Source: Sphingobacterium puteale | Lineage (GTDB): Bacteria; Bacteroidota; Bacteroidia; Sphingobacteriales; Sphingobacteriaceae | DNA: 64,000 nucleotides | Direction of reading: 5' to 3' | Assembly (NCBI RefSeq): GCF_003627955.1 | Contig: NZ_RBWS01000001.1 | Span: forward strand, 496,001-560,000 | The notes under the pieces: generated by a model | Database searches by the model: none | Told to the model about the DNA's origin: nothing | Seen by the model: the letters and a program-made list of their open reading frames with translations, nothing else | In this document: piece after piece, positions 34,609-43,673 of the stretch | Layout: each line of letters starts with the position of its first letter | Position numbering within the stretch: the first letter of the stretch is position 1 | Translations under genes and position numbers: made by a program

Positions 34609-34956
34609 TTAGATGACGTTTAATTCTTCAAAATAATCAATAATCAAGGACTTCATGATAAGTTCTTGCTCCAATAACGTATAGTTTGGAATAGGTTTTA
34701 CCAATTCCCAATGCGGCCACCCTTCTTCATCCAATCCTTTTAGGTTATAGAACCCCATCGAACTGAACAGACGGCACGTGGCAATATGCATCAGTTCCTC
34801 TTTCTGCCGTTTCGAGAAGCTCTGCGGGCCTTTTCCTAATTCCTGTACACCGATAAGGAATAAACATACCTTGATGTCAGGTTTTTCCATATCAAATAAA
34901 GACGCGATTTCACGCTGTAGCGTGCTCCATTTCTTGTTCACTTCTGCTGCTTTCAT
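34609..34956 (-). CDS. Small conserved-looking protein, unknown
   Basis: 115 aa from the ATG at 34956; a longer reading starts with TTG and is less likely, and AAAGGG lies about 12 nt upstream of the ATG. Soluble and mostly helical. LFLIGVQELGKGPQSFSKRQKEELMHIATCRLF and GFYNLKGLDEEGWPHWEL are distinctive, but I know no named domain. It is followed after 3 nt by the cyclophilin gene, so it is translationally close-coupled. Lack of a signal peptide makes it cytosolic, unlike its partner. Function unknown. Confidence 0.75.
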   Translation of the reverse strand: MKAAEVNKKWSTLQREIASLFDMEKPDIKVCLFLIGVQELGKGPQSFSKRQKEELMHIATCRLFSSMGFYNLKGLDEEGWPHWELVKPIPNYTLLEQELIMKSLIIDYFEELNVI

Positions 34957-35076
34957 TTTTTTCCCTTTAAACAAACGAAGACAATTTCAACTTGGTATGC
35001 AAGTTATATGTCTCCGGTACAAAAATCACTCATTAACGTCATTACCCATAACGCAAGCGCAATGACAAGCCCAATA

Positions 35077-35523
35077 TTATTCCTTCTTCTTGGATATTAT
35101 CTCGATCACCTCCATACAGCGTTTGTCAATCATCTGAAAAACGGGATCGAACAAATTATCATCAAAATATGGATCCGGAACAATATCATCAGCCAAAAAC
35201 AATTGCACTTTCTCCAGGTCACCTTTATTGGCAGCTTGTGCACATACATCTGCAAAATTCTGACGGTCCATGACAAAAATAAGGTCATATTCTTCGAAAA
35301 ACTCCGGCCGAAAATGTCTTGCCCGTTGGCTGGATATGTCGACCCCATATTTCTTAGCAATCGAAATTGCCCTTCGGTCTGGCGCTTCACCGATATGCCA
35401 ATCTCCCGTGCCTGCGGATTCTACGATCCAGTTTAATTGTTTATCTTTTACTTTTTGCTTCAAGATCCCATGTGCCAGTGGCGAACGACAGATATTTCCC
35501 AAACAAACCATTAAAATTTTCAT
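35077..35523 (-). CDS. Low-molecular-weight protein-tyrosine phosphatase
   Basis: 148 aa, the family length. The P-loop CLGNICRS (Cys7-x5-Arg13-Ser14) starts the protein and the general acid is Asp117 in VPDPYF. EYDLIFVMDRQNFADV is the other conserved block. It dephosphorylates tyrosine; in bacteria often tied to tyrosine kinases of polysaccharide export, but no such gene is in the window. It is separated from the small unknown gene by 120 bp and from the HtrA gene by a 365-bp gap. Confidence 0.94.
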   Translation of the reverse strand: MKILMVCLGNICRSPLAHGILKQKVKDKQLNWIVESAGTGDWHIGEAPDRRAISIAKKYGVDISSQRARHFRPEFFEEYDLIFVMDRQNFADVCAQAANKGDLEKVQLFLADDIVPDPYFDDNLFDPVFQMIDKRCMEVIEIISKKKE

Positions 35524-35888
35524 TGAAATATTTTTTTAAAGCTACGACTATAAAGAGCAATACGACCACAATAAATCATAGACCTCATCTCTGTCTATGA
35601 TTCCAAACAAAATCAGTCTATCAGATTTTATTGCACAAAATAACTAAACTTGAACTATTAAAGAAACAATCCTAAAGAAATCATATTTTCTTATTGCAAC
35701 TTCAACCTCAGGATGATTTTTGATGACCGGACATTTACAATGCTGTCTCTATGATTTCAATACCGCAAAAACAGACCTTTAAGATTTCATCTCTTGCCAA
35801 TAAGGTCTTTAATAATAAAAAAAGGTGGCCTAACCTTACGGCTAGAACCACCTAAACTATATTAATCAACCAATTCTTAATTCAATTT
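35524..35888. other. Intergenic region with leader hairpin and HtrA terminator
   Basis: No gene seen. AATCATAGAC (35574-35583) pairs perfectly with GTCTATGATT (35593-35602), which lies 50-80 nt upstream of the phosphatase ATG. The terminator of the protease gene is at 35816-35853. The region 35640-35780 is featureless AT-rich DNA to my reading. Confidence 0.6.
35816..35853 (-). terminator. Terminator after the HtrA protease gene
   Basis: On the minus strand TAGGTGGTTCTAGCC pairs imperfectly with GGCCACCT, followed by seven T then ATTATT. It lies about 36 nt after the stop. Confidence 0.8.
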
Positions 35889-37445
35889 TTAATATTCTAC
35901 CGGGAAGCTCAACTGGACAGCACCTCCTTGTGGAGATACACCTTTTAAGCGAACGATATTGCGCTGCGTTGCGCCCAATGCCGATTCTACATCATCAACA
36001 CTGTTTACGGCTTTTCCATTGACTTCGGTTATCACCAAACCTCTTTCTACACCAAAATAATCAAATATACCACCACGGTTTACTTGTGTCACCACAACAC
36101 CAGAGTTTACACCCAGTTCTTTCTTTTTCGCTGCAGAAGCAGGAATAAAGCTTGCCCCCAATTTGTTGTAGATTTCAGTTGCACTTTTTGAAGCTTTTCC
36201 ACTTGCACCTGAAGCTGATTTTAGCGACTCCTCACCTTTCAATGTCAACGAGACCTGTTTTTCTTTACCGTCGCGTTTGTAGGTAATATTTACTTTATCA
36301 CCCGGGCGCAGACGGCCGATAGTTTCACTTAATACCGGAGAGCCCGTGATGGTCTTACCGTTGATCTTAGTCAAGATATCGCCTTTTTTAATCCCTGCGG
36401 CTGCTGCAGCTCCACCGGCTACCGCATCCTCAACATATAATCCATTAACATCGGTGATCCCTTTTTCTTTGGCCAGTTCTGACGTTATCGGCACATAACT
36501 AATACCAATATAGCCGCGTTTTACATTACCAAATTCCACGAAATCATCCACAATTTTTTTCACTAAATTGACGGGAATAGCAAAACCATAACCTGCATAC
36601 ACACCTGTTGGTGATGCAATAGCAGAGTTGATACCGATTAATTCACCGGAGGCATTAGTTAATGCGCCACCACTGTTCCCCTTATTGATCACCGCATCAG
36701 TCTGAATAAAAGACTCGATAGCAGAGCTTGCAAGTGGCTGCTCAGTAGCACCGCCAAAAGGATTACCACGTTGTTGCTGTCCTTCTCTTAAGATTCCAAT
36801 ATCACGACCTGTTGCACTGACAATACCAGCCGTTACGGTTGATTGAAGCCCAAGTGGATAGCCAAAGGCCAAGACCCATTCACCCACATTTACATTATCC
36901 GAGTTACCCAACTTTACAACAGGCAAGCCTTTTCCGGCTACTTTTAATAAAGCAATATCCGTATTTGGATCGCGACCGATCAATTTCGCTTCATAAGTGC
37001 GCTTGTCTGTTAGCACAACCTCGATCTTATCCGCATCCTCTACGACGTGATTGTTGGTAACAATATACCCATCGTCAGAGATAATGACCCCTGATCCTGA
37101 AGCTTGCACAGGTTGCGCCTGCATCTGACGGCGTCCCCCGCCTTGGGGCATACCAAAGAATTCTTCAAACATATCAAATGGAGAACCTTGTGATTGCTGC
37201 GAACCCTTTCTACTATATGTTGTCTTAATATGTACGACACCCGGAGCCACCGCCGCAGATGCTTGTGTAAAATCAGGATTGCCCGTTGAAGACATGACTC
37301 CTGTAGGGTTATTGGCAAAATAAACTTTCTGTTTGTCTTCAAAAGACATACTATCAAGTTTCTTATTTTCAATAAGCTTGTAACCACCTAATGCTACTGC
37401 TCCACCGAAAACAGCTGTTAATAGCGTTAAACCGACCTTATTCAT
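35889..37445 (-). CDS. HtrA/DegP-family periplasmic serine protease
   Basis: 518 aa. An N-terminal signal anchor (1-22) is followed by a trypsin-like domain with His133 (TNNHVV), Asp163 (NTDIALLKV) and Ser258 (GNSGGAL), then two PDZ domains (about 300-390 and 420-510; RGYIGISYVPIT and VNRGGIFDYFGVERGLVI). It degrades or refolds misfolded envelope proteins. A Gln/Gly-rich insert (80-115) sits in the LA-loop position. A TAnnTTTG element (37527-37534, minus strand) lies about 80 nt upstream, giving a long leader. Monocistronic. Confidence 0.95.
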   Translation of the reverse strand: MNKVGLTLLTAVFGGAVALGGYKLIENKKLDSMSFEDKQKVYFANNPTGVMSSTGNPDFTQASAAVAPGVVHIKTTYSRKGSQQSQGSPFDMFEEFFGMPQGGGRRQMQAQPVQASGSGVIISDDGYIVTNNHVVEDADKIEVVLTDKRTYEAKLIGRDPNTDIALLKVAGKGLPVVKLGNSDNVNVGEWVLAFGYPLGLQSTVTAGIVSATGRDIGILREGQQQRGNPFGGATEQPLASSAIESFIQTDAVINKGNSGGALTNASGELIGINSAIASPTGVYAGYGFAIPVNLVKKIVDDFVEFGNVKRGYIGISYVPITSELAKEKGITDVNGLYVEDAVAGGAAAAAGIKKGDILTKINGKTITGSPVLSETIGRLRPGDKVNITYKRDGKEKQVSLTLKGEESLKSASGASGKASKSATEIYNKLGASFIPASAAKKKELGVNSGVVVTQVNRGGIFDYFGVERGLVITEVNGKAVNSVDDVESALGATQRNIVRLKGVSPQGGAVQLSFPVEY

Positions 37446-37526
37446 AAACTTATTTCTATTTTAAAATGTCTTAATATAAGCTGATAATTTTTGCTCTTAA
37501 AATTACCGATTTTATTCGGATATGTT

Positions 37527-37534
37527 CAAATGTA
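37527..37534 (-). promoter_or_regulatory. -7 element upstream of the HtrA gene
   Basis: TACATTTG on the minus strand matches TAnnTTTG. No TTG at -33; leader of about 75-80 nt. Confidence 0.4.
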
Positions 37535-37634
37535 ATACCATTTAAAGGCCTTCGGAAAATCCGACACGTTAAAAAATGTTAATTGCTAGACAAATGCAAT
37601 AATTTTAACAAATCTTAACTTCCTAACGCTTTTT

Positions 37635-37660
37635 TGTAACAAAAAAACGTATTTTTGTTA
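37635..37660 (+). promoter_or_regulatory. dapF promoter with inverted repeat
   Basis: TATTTTTG (37650-37657) is an exact -7 match, 18 nt before the dapF ATG. It lies in the right arm of the inverted repeat GTAACAAAAA...TTTTTGTTAC, which could be an operator. Confidence 0.5.
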
Positions 37661-37675
37661 CTTCAAATCAATAGA

Positions 37676-38455
37676 ATGGCATCGAAAATAAGATTTTCAA
37701 AATATCAGGGAGCTGGCAATGATTTCATCCTAATCGATAATCGCGACGATTCATTTAACCGGGCGGACGAAGTCCTGGTGAAAAACCTCTGTGACCGCAG
37801 GTTTGGAATAGGCGCCGATGGCCTCATGCTGCTTCAAAAGAAAGAAAATTACGATTTTGAGATGATTTACTATAATGCTGATGGCCGAGAGGGGAGTATG
37901 TGCGGCAATGGCGGACGTTGTATCGTGGCCTTTGCACATGATTTAGGCATTATCACTGACAAAACTGACTTTTTGGCAGTCGACGGCGCACACCATGCTT
38001 CCCTTTCCGCAGAACTTGTCAACCTGCAAATGATCGACGTGTATGAGTTTGGACGAGACGGCGATGCTTACATCCTACATACCGGGTCACCCCACTACGT
38101 TAGCTTTGTTACAAACCTAAAAGAAAAAAATGTTTATCAGGATGGCTACTCGATTCGCAACAACGCTACTTATGCCAACCATGGCATCAATGTCAATTTT
38201 ATCGAGAAGGAGGAAAATGGTTATTTTCTGCGCACATTCGAGCGTGGTGTAGAAGACGAAACTTACGCCTGTGGTACCGGTGCTACCGCTGCTGCAATGG
38301 CAGTGGCCCTACAAATGAACTTAGAAGGCGAGATCGTTATCCCTATTCGCGTGCTGGGTGGACAATTGTATATCTCTTTTCATAAAAAAGGAAGTAGCTT
38401 TACAAATGTTTTTCTCAAAGGCCCTGCTCAATTTGTTTTTGAGGGCAATTTCTAG
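37676..38455 (+). CDS. dapF: Diaminopimelate epimerase
   Basis: 259 aa from the ATG at 37676; an upstream TTG would overlap the promoter. FSKYQGAGNDFILIDNR starts the fold. The catalytic cysteine pair is Cys76 in SMCGNGGRC and about Cys199 in YACGTGATA. It converts LL- to meso-diaminopimelate, the precursor of lysine and of peptidoglycan cross-links. dapB, another gene of the pathway, lies at 55315 in the par cluster rather than here. Monocistronic; 184 bp to the next gene. Confidence 0.95.
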   Translation: MASKIRFSKYQGAGNDFILIDNRDDSFNRADEVLVKNLCDRRFGIGADGLMLLQKKENYDFEMIYYNADGREGSMCGNGGRCIVAFAHDLGIITDKTDFLAVDGAHHASLSAELVNLQMIDVYEFGRDGDAYILHTGSPHYVSFVTNLKEKNVYQDGYSIRNNATYANHGINVNFIEKEENGYFLRTFERGVEDETYACGTGATAAAMAVALQMNLEGEIVIPIRVLGGQLYISFHKKGSSFTNVFLKGPAQFVFEGNF

Positions 38456-38639
38456 TATTTGGAAAGACATATTGTTATCACCGGTCAATATAGTCTTGAT
38501 ACGATGCCAATTTATTACCTAAAATATTGCAGGCTATTTCTGTAATCTACATTTTTTTAAATTTCATTCGGCAAATTACGTTTAATGGTATATTTTATTG
38601 TATATTAGATACCTTTATTTACAAGGCCCGCTATTTTTA

Positions 38640-41525
38640 ATGCAACAGTCAAAGTCATTTCCAATATATAAAATCGTTTATTCTATTTGTGAGCATCCCT
38701 ATCTTGGCTATCTCATTGAGCCACACATGGTCAAACTCAATCCGAACGGAACCTACTCCCTACGATACCAACGTATATTTAGCAATACCGTAGATGCCTA
38801 TGCCGCAGAATTGGATGAGGTAGATTACAAGCTGATCCGACTGCTCGACGATATCGAACAGACAAACCTCATCAAGAAATATTATAAAAAAGCAATCAGA
38901 CCTGTAGATTTTTTCTCCAAAGTCTTTGACAAAAAGCTCTACGACCTGCTGCGACCTAAGATTGATGAAAAGATGATCCAATTTTTCGAGTCTATTGGAA
39001 ATAAACCGCTCTTTATGATGAGCAAAGACGGTTACCCGGCAGACCAAGAAATAAAATTGGCGACATCGGCTGCATCTATCTTATTTCATTTTCGTCGAAG
39101 TAATGAGGAAACACGTTACTTTCCAACCATAAAGTACGAAAATCAACGCTTGGAATTTATGTTTAAAAATGCCATTGTATTAACCAATACTCAGGCGTGG
39201 CTACTCTTAAACAATACCTTATACTATTTCGATCAGGCGCTAGAAGGAAAAAAGCTTAGCCCCTTTCTCAATAAGCGATACATTTCCGTGGGGAGAAGTA
39301 CCGAAAAAAAATATTTTGAAACTTTTGTCTGTGGATTAATCGAACGTTATCATGTTTATGCCGAAGGCTTTGAAATACAAACGCATCAGCACCAAGCAAT
39401 TCCATTGCTGCATTTAATTTATGTAGAAGATGGCGCATCGCAATTACAGTTGCAATTCAGATATGGCCCACATACATTTACTGCGGGAGCGGAAAATAAA
39501 GTGACTGTCCGGATGGAATATCATGAAGAGAAAGACTTATATATCTTCCATCGGGTCAAACGCTCTTTACAATGGGAAGAACAGCAGCACGAGAATCTAA
39601 AAGCCATGGGGCTGGAAGATCTGGACCGTCAGCTGGGACTACTTGCCCCGTCTATTCAGTCCGGAAAACGGATCTCTGTATTCGACTGGATAAATAATCA
39701 TCAGGAACAAATAAAAAACTTGGGATTTGAAATCATACAAAACAGCGAACAGAAACGCTTTTTCATCGGACATACCTCATTGGACATCGCCATTGACGAA
39801 GATAATGACTGGTTTGATATCAGTGCCATTGCTAAATTCGGTCCCTACGAGATTCCTTTTATAAACTTACGAAACCATATTCTAAACAATATCAAAGAAT
39901 TTACCCTGCCCAATGGGGAAATCGCCATGATCCCTGAAGAATGGTTTGCACAATACAACCATCTCTTTCAGTTTTCTGCCGATAGACATGAACTTAAATT
40001 AAACAAAGTACACATCGGTCTGCTCTTTGAGATCAGCGAACATACCAAATTGGTCTTCAACCGTAAATTGCAAAATCTCGCGACGTTTGAGGAAATTGCC
40101 GATATTCCGGAACCAAAACATTTCAAAGGAAATCTTCGGCCCTATCAGAAAGCAGGCTATAACTGGTTTAACTTTCTAAAGCAGTATAAATTCGGTGGTT
40201 GTCTCGCAGATGACATGGGATTGGGAAAAACCATACAGACTTTAGCCCTGTTGCAGCAACAAAAAGAGCAGCTTACAGATCAGCAGGAAGTACACACTTC
40301 ACTCCTGGTATTGCCAACATCACTCGTTTACAACTGGCAAAAGGAAGCACACCAGTTTGCCCCACAGCTAAAGATCCATTTGCATACGGGAAATAACCGT
40401 ATTAAAGATGCCACACTATTTGCTAAGTATGACCTGGTCATTACCACTTATGGCATAGCACGTATTGATGAGGAAATATTGAGTGGATTTTATTTCAATT
40501 ACATAATCCTAGATGAAAGCCAGAATATTAAAAATCCGACCTCAAAATCATTTAAGGCCATAAAAAGTCTGAAAAGTAAAAATAAACTAGCTTTAAGCGG
40601 GACTCCTGTTGAAAACTCTGTTTCTGATCTTTGGGCACAAATGCATTTTACCAATCCCGGGTTATTGGGAAGTTACACCTACTTTCAAAAAGAATTTGTG
40701 CAACCCATTGAAAAGAAAAAGGATGAAGAAAAAGCGCAACGTCTTCAGGCGATTGTCAAACCGTTTATCTTAAGGCGAACAAAAGATCAGGTCGCAACAG
40801 AACTGCCCCCAAAAACAGAACAAGTGCTGTATTGTGAAATGACCGATAAGCAATCGGAACTTTATGAAAAGGTCAAATCCGAGTACCGCAATGCCATTCT
40901 CGACGGGCAACTGGACAACAAGCCAAAGTCAACCCAAATTGCCTTATTGCAGGGATTGACAAAGCTTCGCCAGTTAGCCAATCATCCTAGAATGGTCGAC
41001 GAGAACTTTGTTGGTGATTCTGGAAAATTTGAAGCTGTTATTGAAACCCTTGAAATGGTGATGCAGCGAGGAAACAAGGTTCTTATTTTCTCCCAATTCG
41101 TCAAACAGCTTAATATCTTCAGGCAATATTTTGATAAGAAAGGAACAAACTATGCCTACCTGGATGGTGGAACTAAAAATCGTGACGAAGCCGTTAGCCA
41201 GTTCCGTAAAAACAACAACACCAAACTTTTTTTGATATCAATCAAAGCCGGCGGTGTTGGTCTTAACCTGATCGAAGCAGACTACGTCTTTATCTTGGAT
41301 CCTTGGTGGAATCCTGCCGTAGAGCAACAGGCAGTAGACCGTTCCCATCGTATCGGACAGACGCGAAACGTATTTATTTACAAATTTATTAGTAAAGACA
41401 CTGTAGAAGAAAAAATATTGGCATTGCAGAACCGCAAAAAATCCATTGCACAGAGCCTCATTACAACAGAAGAAAGCTTTATAAAATCACTTTCTCAGGA
41501 AGATCTGCACGAACTTCTGGCTTAA
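38640..41525 (+). CDS. SNF2/SWI2 family DNA helicase-like ATPase
   Basis: 961 aa from the ATG at 38640; an upstream TTG adds 14 residues and is less likely. The N-terminal 490 residues are poorly conserved and probably an adaptor region. The motor has DDMGLGKTIQTL (about 522-533, Walker A), ILDESQNIKN (about 622-631, DESQ instead of DEAH), LSGTPVENS and a C-terminal RecA lobe with SIKAGGVGLNLIEADYV and RSHRIGQTRNV. Bacterial SNF2 proteins recycle RNA polymerase (RapA) or act in DNA metabolism; this is not RapA by architecture. Its stop is 5 bp from the convergent AraC gene. Confidence 0.9.
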   Translation: MQQSKSFPIYKIVYSICEHPYLGYLIEPHMVKLNPNGTYSLRYQRIFSNTVDAYAAELDEVDYKLIRLLDDIEQTNLIKKYYKKAIRPVDFFSKVFDKKLYDLLRPKIDEKMIQFFESIGNKPLFMMSKDGYPADQEIKLATSAASILFHFRRSNEETRYFPTIKYENQRLEFMFKNAIVLTNTQAWLLLNNTLYYFDQALEGKKLSPFLNKRYISVGRSTEKKYFETFVCGLIERYHVYAEGFEIQTHQHQAIPLLHLIYVEDGASQLQLQFRYGPHTFTAGAENKVTVRMEYHEEKDLYIFHRVKRSLQWEEQQHENLKAMGLEDLDRQLGLLAPSIQSGKRISVFDWINNHQEQIKNLGFEIIQNSEQKRFFIGHTSLDIAIDEDNDWFDISAIAKFGPYEIPFINLRNHILNNIKEFTLPNGEIAMIPEEWFAQYNHLFQFSADRHELKLNKVHIGLLFEISEHTKLVFNRKLQNLATFEEIADIPEPKHFKGNLRPYQKAGYNWFNFLKQYKFGGCLADDMGLGKTIQTLALLQQQKEQLTDQQEVHTSLLVLPTSLVYNWQKEAHQFAPQLKIHLHTGNNRIKDATLFAKYDLVITTYGIARIDEEILSGFYFNYIILDESQNIKNPTSKSFKAIKSLKSKNKLALSGTPVENSVSDLWAQMHFTNPGLLGSYTYFQKEFVQPIEKKKDEEKAQRLQAIVKPFILRRTKDQVATELPPKTEQVLYCEMTDKQSELYEKVKSEYRNAILDGQLDNKPKSTQIALLQGLTKLRQLANHPRMVDENFVGDSGKFEAVIETLEMVMQRGNKVLIFSQFVKQLNIFRQYFDKKGTNYAYLDGGTKNRDEAVSQFRKNNNTKLFLISIKAGGVGLNLIEADYVFILDPWWNPAVEQQAVDRSHRIGQTRNVFIYKFISKDTVEEKILALQNRKKSIAQSLITTEESFIKSLSQEDLHELLA

Positions 41526-41530
41526 TGTGA

Positions 41531-42340
41531 TCAATTTTTATATTCATTAATTTTTGACATATAGACCGAGGGACGAATACCCGTAACACGCATAAAGATA
41601 TTACTGAATGACGATAGTTCATTGTAGCCGATCTGCATCGCAATTTCCAGGATAGAATAAGTATTCTCAGCCATCAGTTCTAATGCTTTCGCTATGCGTA
41701 TAGCTCTCAAAAAACGGATATAGCTAATTCCCATATCTTCCTTAAACAGCCGTGAAAGGGACCGGCTACTCATGCCAAACTGTGCCGCTACCTGCTCGAT
41801 TGTAAAAGCTTGATCAATATTCGAGTTTAGATACCGCGCTATACGCCGAAGCTTTTCATTCTTAGGATAGGGATGCTGCATGGGGAAAGCATCTATCGGC
41901 GGACTCATCTCCGGAATAATAGCCATCATTGCCCGTAATAAGCAATACCTAGCATAATTGTTTTTTTTACCTATCCCACCTTCCCAATCCTGTGCAAATA
42001 AAAACATCTCCCGCATCAGGTCATTGCTCAAAAATATGTTCGGTTCCAACAGAACAGGGTGAACGTCTGACTGTTCTTTAAAGTAGAAACTATACAGGTG
42101 AATACGGGAACTGGAACTTTCTAGGTGGTAGGCCGTATTTGCAGGAATCCACATATAAAACCGGCCCGGCAGATACCAATGCTTCATCGCAGTAAACACA
42201 TGTATAATACCGCCATCAGCATACAGTAAGCGCGCTTTCCGGTGTATATATTCACGCGGATCAATCCGGTCTACATGGGTATGCCACACATAAAAGTCGT
42301 TCCGGTCGTCATCTATAGCCACCAGTTGTTCCTGTTCCAT
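41531..42340 (-). CDS. AraC-family transcriptional regulator
   Basis: 269 aa. The N-terminal part is a cupin-like sensing domain (about 20-150). The C-terminal AraC/XylS DNA-binding domain (about 165-265) has two helix-turn-helix units: FTIEQVAAQFGMSSRSLSRLFKEDMG and YSILEIAMQIGYNELSSFSNIFMRVTGIRPSVY. It is divergent from the HlyD/MFS efflux pair and is its likely regulator. The divergent promoter region (42341-42617) holds a TAnnTTTG element. No terminator separates it from the convergent SNF2 gene. Confidence 0.92.
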   Translation of the reverse strand: MEQEQLVAIDDDRNDFYVWHTHVDRIDPREYIHRKARLLYADGGIIHVFTAMKHWYLPGRFYMWIPANTAYHLESSSSRIHLYSFYFKEQSDVHPVLLEPNIFLSNDLMREMFLFAQDWEGGIGKKNNYARYCLLRAMMAIIPEMSPPIDAFPMQHPYPKNEKLRRIARYLNSNIDQAFTIEQVAAQFGMSSRSLSRLFKEDMGISYIRFLRAIRIAKALELMAENTYSILEIAMQIGYNELSSFSNIFMRVTGIRPSVYMSKINEYKN

Positions 42341-42427
42341 AATTTAAAATTACACTTTTTTTACCATATGGCACAAATGAACAAATATCCGTCCGACTAT
42401 ACAAAACTAAACTCGTCCCGCCGGCAG

Positions 42428-42435
42428 TATCTTTG
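42428..42435 (+). promoter_or_regulatory. -7 element of the efflux operon
   Basis: TATCTTTG is an exact TAnnTTTG match with no -33 TTG at the right distance, as expected for an activator-dependent promoter. The leader to the ATG at 42618 would be about 180 nt. Confidence 0.45.
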
Positions 42436-42617
42436 TGCAAAGTTTCCCTCCATGCTCAAGCCTATACAGCGTATCCGGGCGATCCCGGTTCAACAACAAT
42501 TTGCCAGCATATTCTGAAATTGCCGCTTGAGATACTGGGAGCCTATCATACAGACCGCAGGTGGCAGATCAACTGGAGCATAGATGGAAAAACATTAAAA
42601 TATTCATAAAAATCATA

Positions 42618-43667
42618 ATGAGTACAGAAGAAAATAAAGACCGAACAAAAGGGTTTAATAAAGTTTTAGTTGTATTTGCCGTGGTCCTGCTCCTTGCCGG
42701 AATCGGTATTTTGGGCAAACATCTGTTGTTTACAAGTCAACATGTCACGACCAACGACGCTCAGGTTGACCAATATGTGACGCCAGTAGCAAGTCGGATA
42801 TCAGGTTTTGTGAAGGAAGTCAGGTTTGAAGAAAATCAATATGTACATCGTGGAGACACATTATTACGCATAGATGCCAGCGAGTATCAGACCAAATTAG
42901 ATATGGCGAATGCCGAGCTTCGAAACAGTCAGCGGAATGCCGAAGTGATTGCCAAAAGCGCAAATGTCACTGCCAATAGCATTTCTGTCCAAAAAGCTAG
43001 ATTAGAAGCAGCCAAAGTAAGTGTATGGCAAACTGAACAGGACTACAGGCGATTTAAAAATTTGTATGAAGCAGATGCCGCAACCAGACAACAATACGAT
43101 AATGCCAAGGCAGCGTATGACATTTCTTTGGCTCAGCTCAATGCTATTCAGGAAGAATACAACTCGGCACAGTTAAATACAAGAAAAGAAAAAGCTAGCG
43201 AACTACCTGCCAAAGCAAATATCGATTTAAAAAAAGCAGCAAAAAGCAATGCCGAAGTATTCCTGTCCTATACCGTAGTGACGGCACCTTATGACGGTTT
43301 TGTTGGAAAAAGAACGATCCAACCGGGCCAATTTGTTAAAGAGGGACAGACTTTAGTCAATGTCGTCAGCGAAGAGAAATGGATTAACGCCAATTTTAGA
43401 GAGACACAATTAGCGGACCTGAGCGAAGGAACCGAAGTCACCATACAGGTGGACGCTTTTCCGAAATTACATCTGAAGGGAAAAATTCATTCCTTTTCGC
43501 CGGCATCAGGATCCAGATTTTCGGTTATACCCCAAGATAATGCAACCGGAAACTTTGTTAAAATCGAACAACGCATACCGATCAAAATTGTCTTTGCACC
43601 AAAACAGGATTTGACAAAACTACGTGCAGGAATGAATGTCGTGGTACATGCAGCCCACCAATCTTAA
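42618..43667 (+). CDS. HlyD/EmrA-type membrane fusion protein
   Basis: 349 aa from the ATG at 42618; a GTG at 42561 opens a longer but less plausible frame. One N-terminal membrane segment (about 15-36) is followed by VTTNDAQVDQYVTPVASRISGFVKEV, the EmrA/HlyD biotinyl-lipoyl half. Next come a coiled-coil hairpin (about 90-190), then YTVVTAPYDGFVGKRTIQPGQFV and WINANFRETQLADL. It bridges the inner-membrane transporter to an outer-membrane channel. The transporter gene starts 6 nt later; no TolC-type gene is linked. Confidence 0.93.
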   Translation: MSTEENKDRTKGFNKVLVVFAVVLLLAGIGILGKHLLFTSQHVTTNDAQVDQYVTPVASRISGFVKEVRFEENQYVHRGDTLLRIDASEYQTKLDMANAELRNSQRNAEVIAKSANVTANSISVQKARLEAAKVSVWQTEQDYRRFKNLYEADAATRQQYDNAKAAYDISLAQLNAIQEEYNSAQLNTRKEKASELPAKANIDLKKAAKSNAEVFLSYTVVTAPYDGFVGKRTIQPGQFVKEGQTLVNVVSEEKWINANFRETQLADLSEGTEVTIQVDAFPKLHLKGKIHSFSPASGSRFSVIPQDNATGNFVKIEQRIPIKIVFAPKQDLTKLRAGMNVVVHAAHQS

Positions 43668-43673
43668 CTATTC

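Noticed and set aside
35008..35436. 142-codon frame opposite the tyrosine phosphatase
   Set aside because: Antisense shadow; no recognisable product and no promoter.
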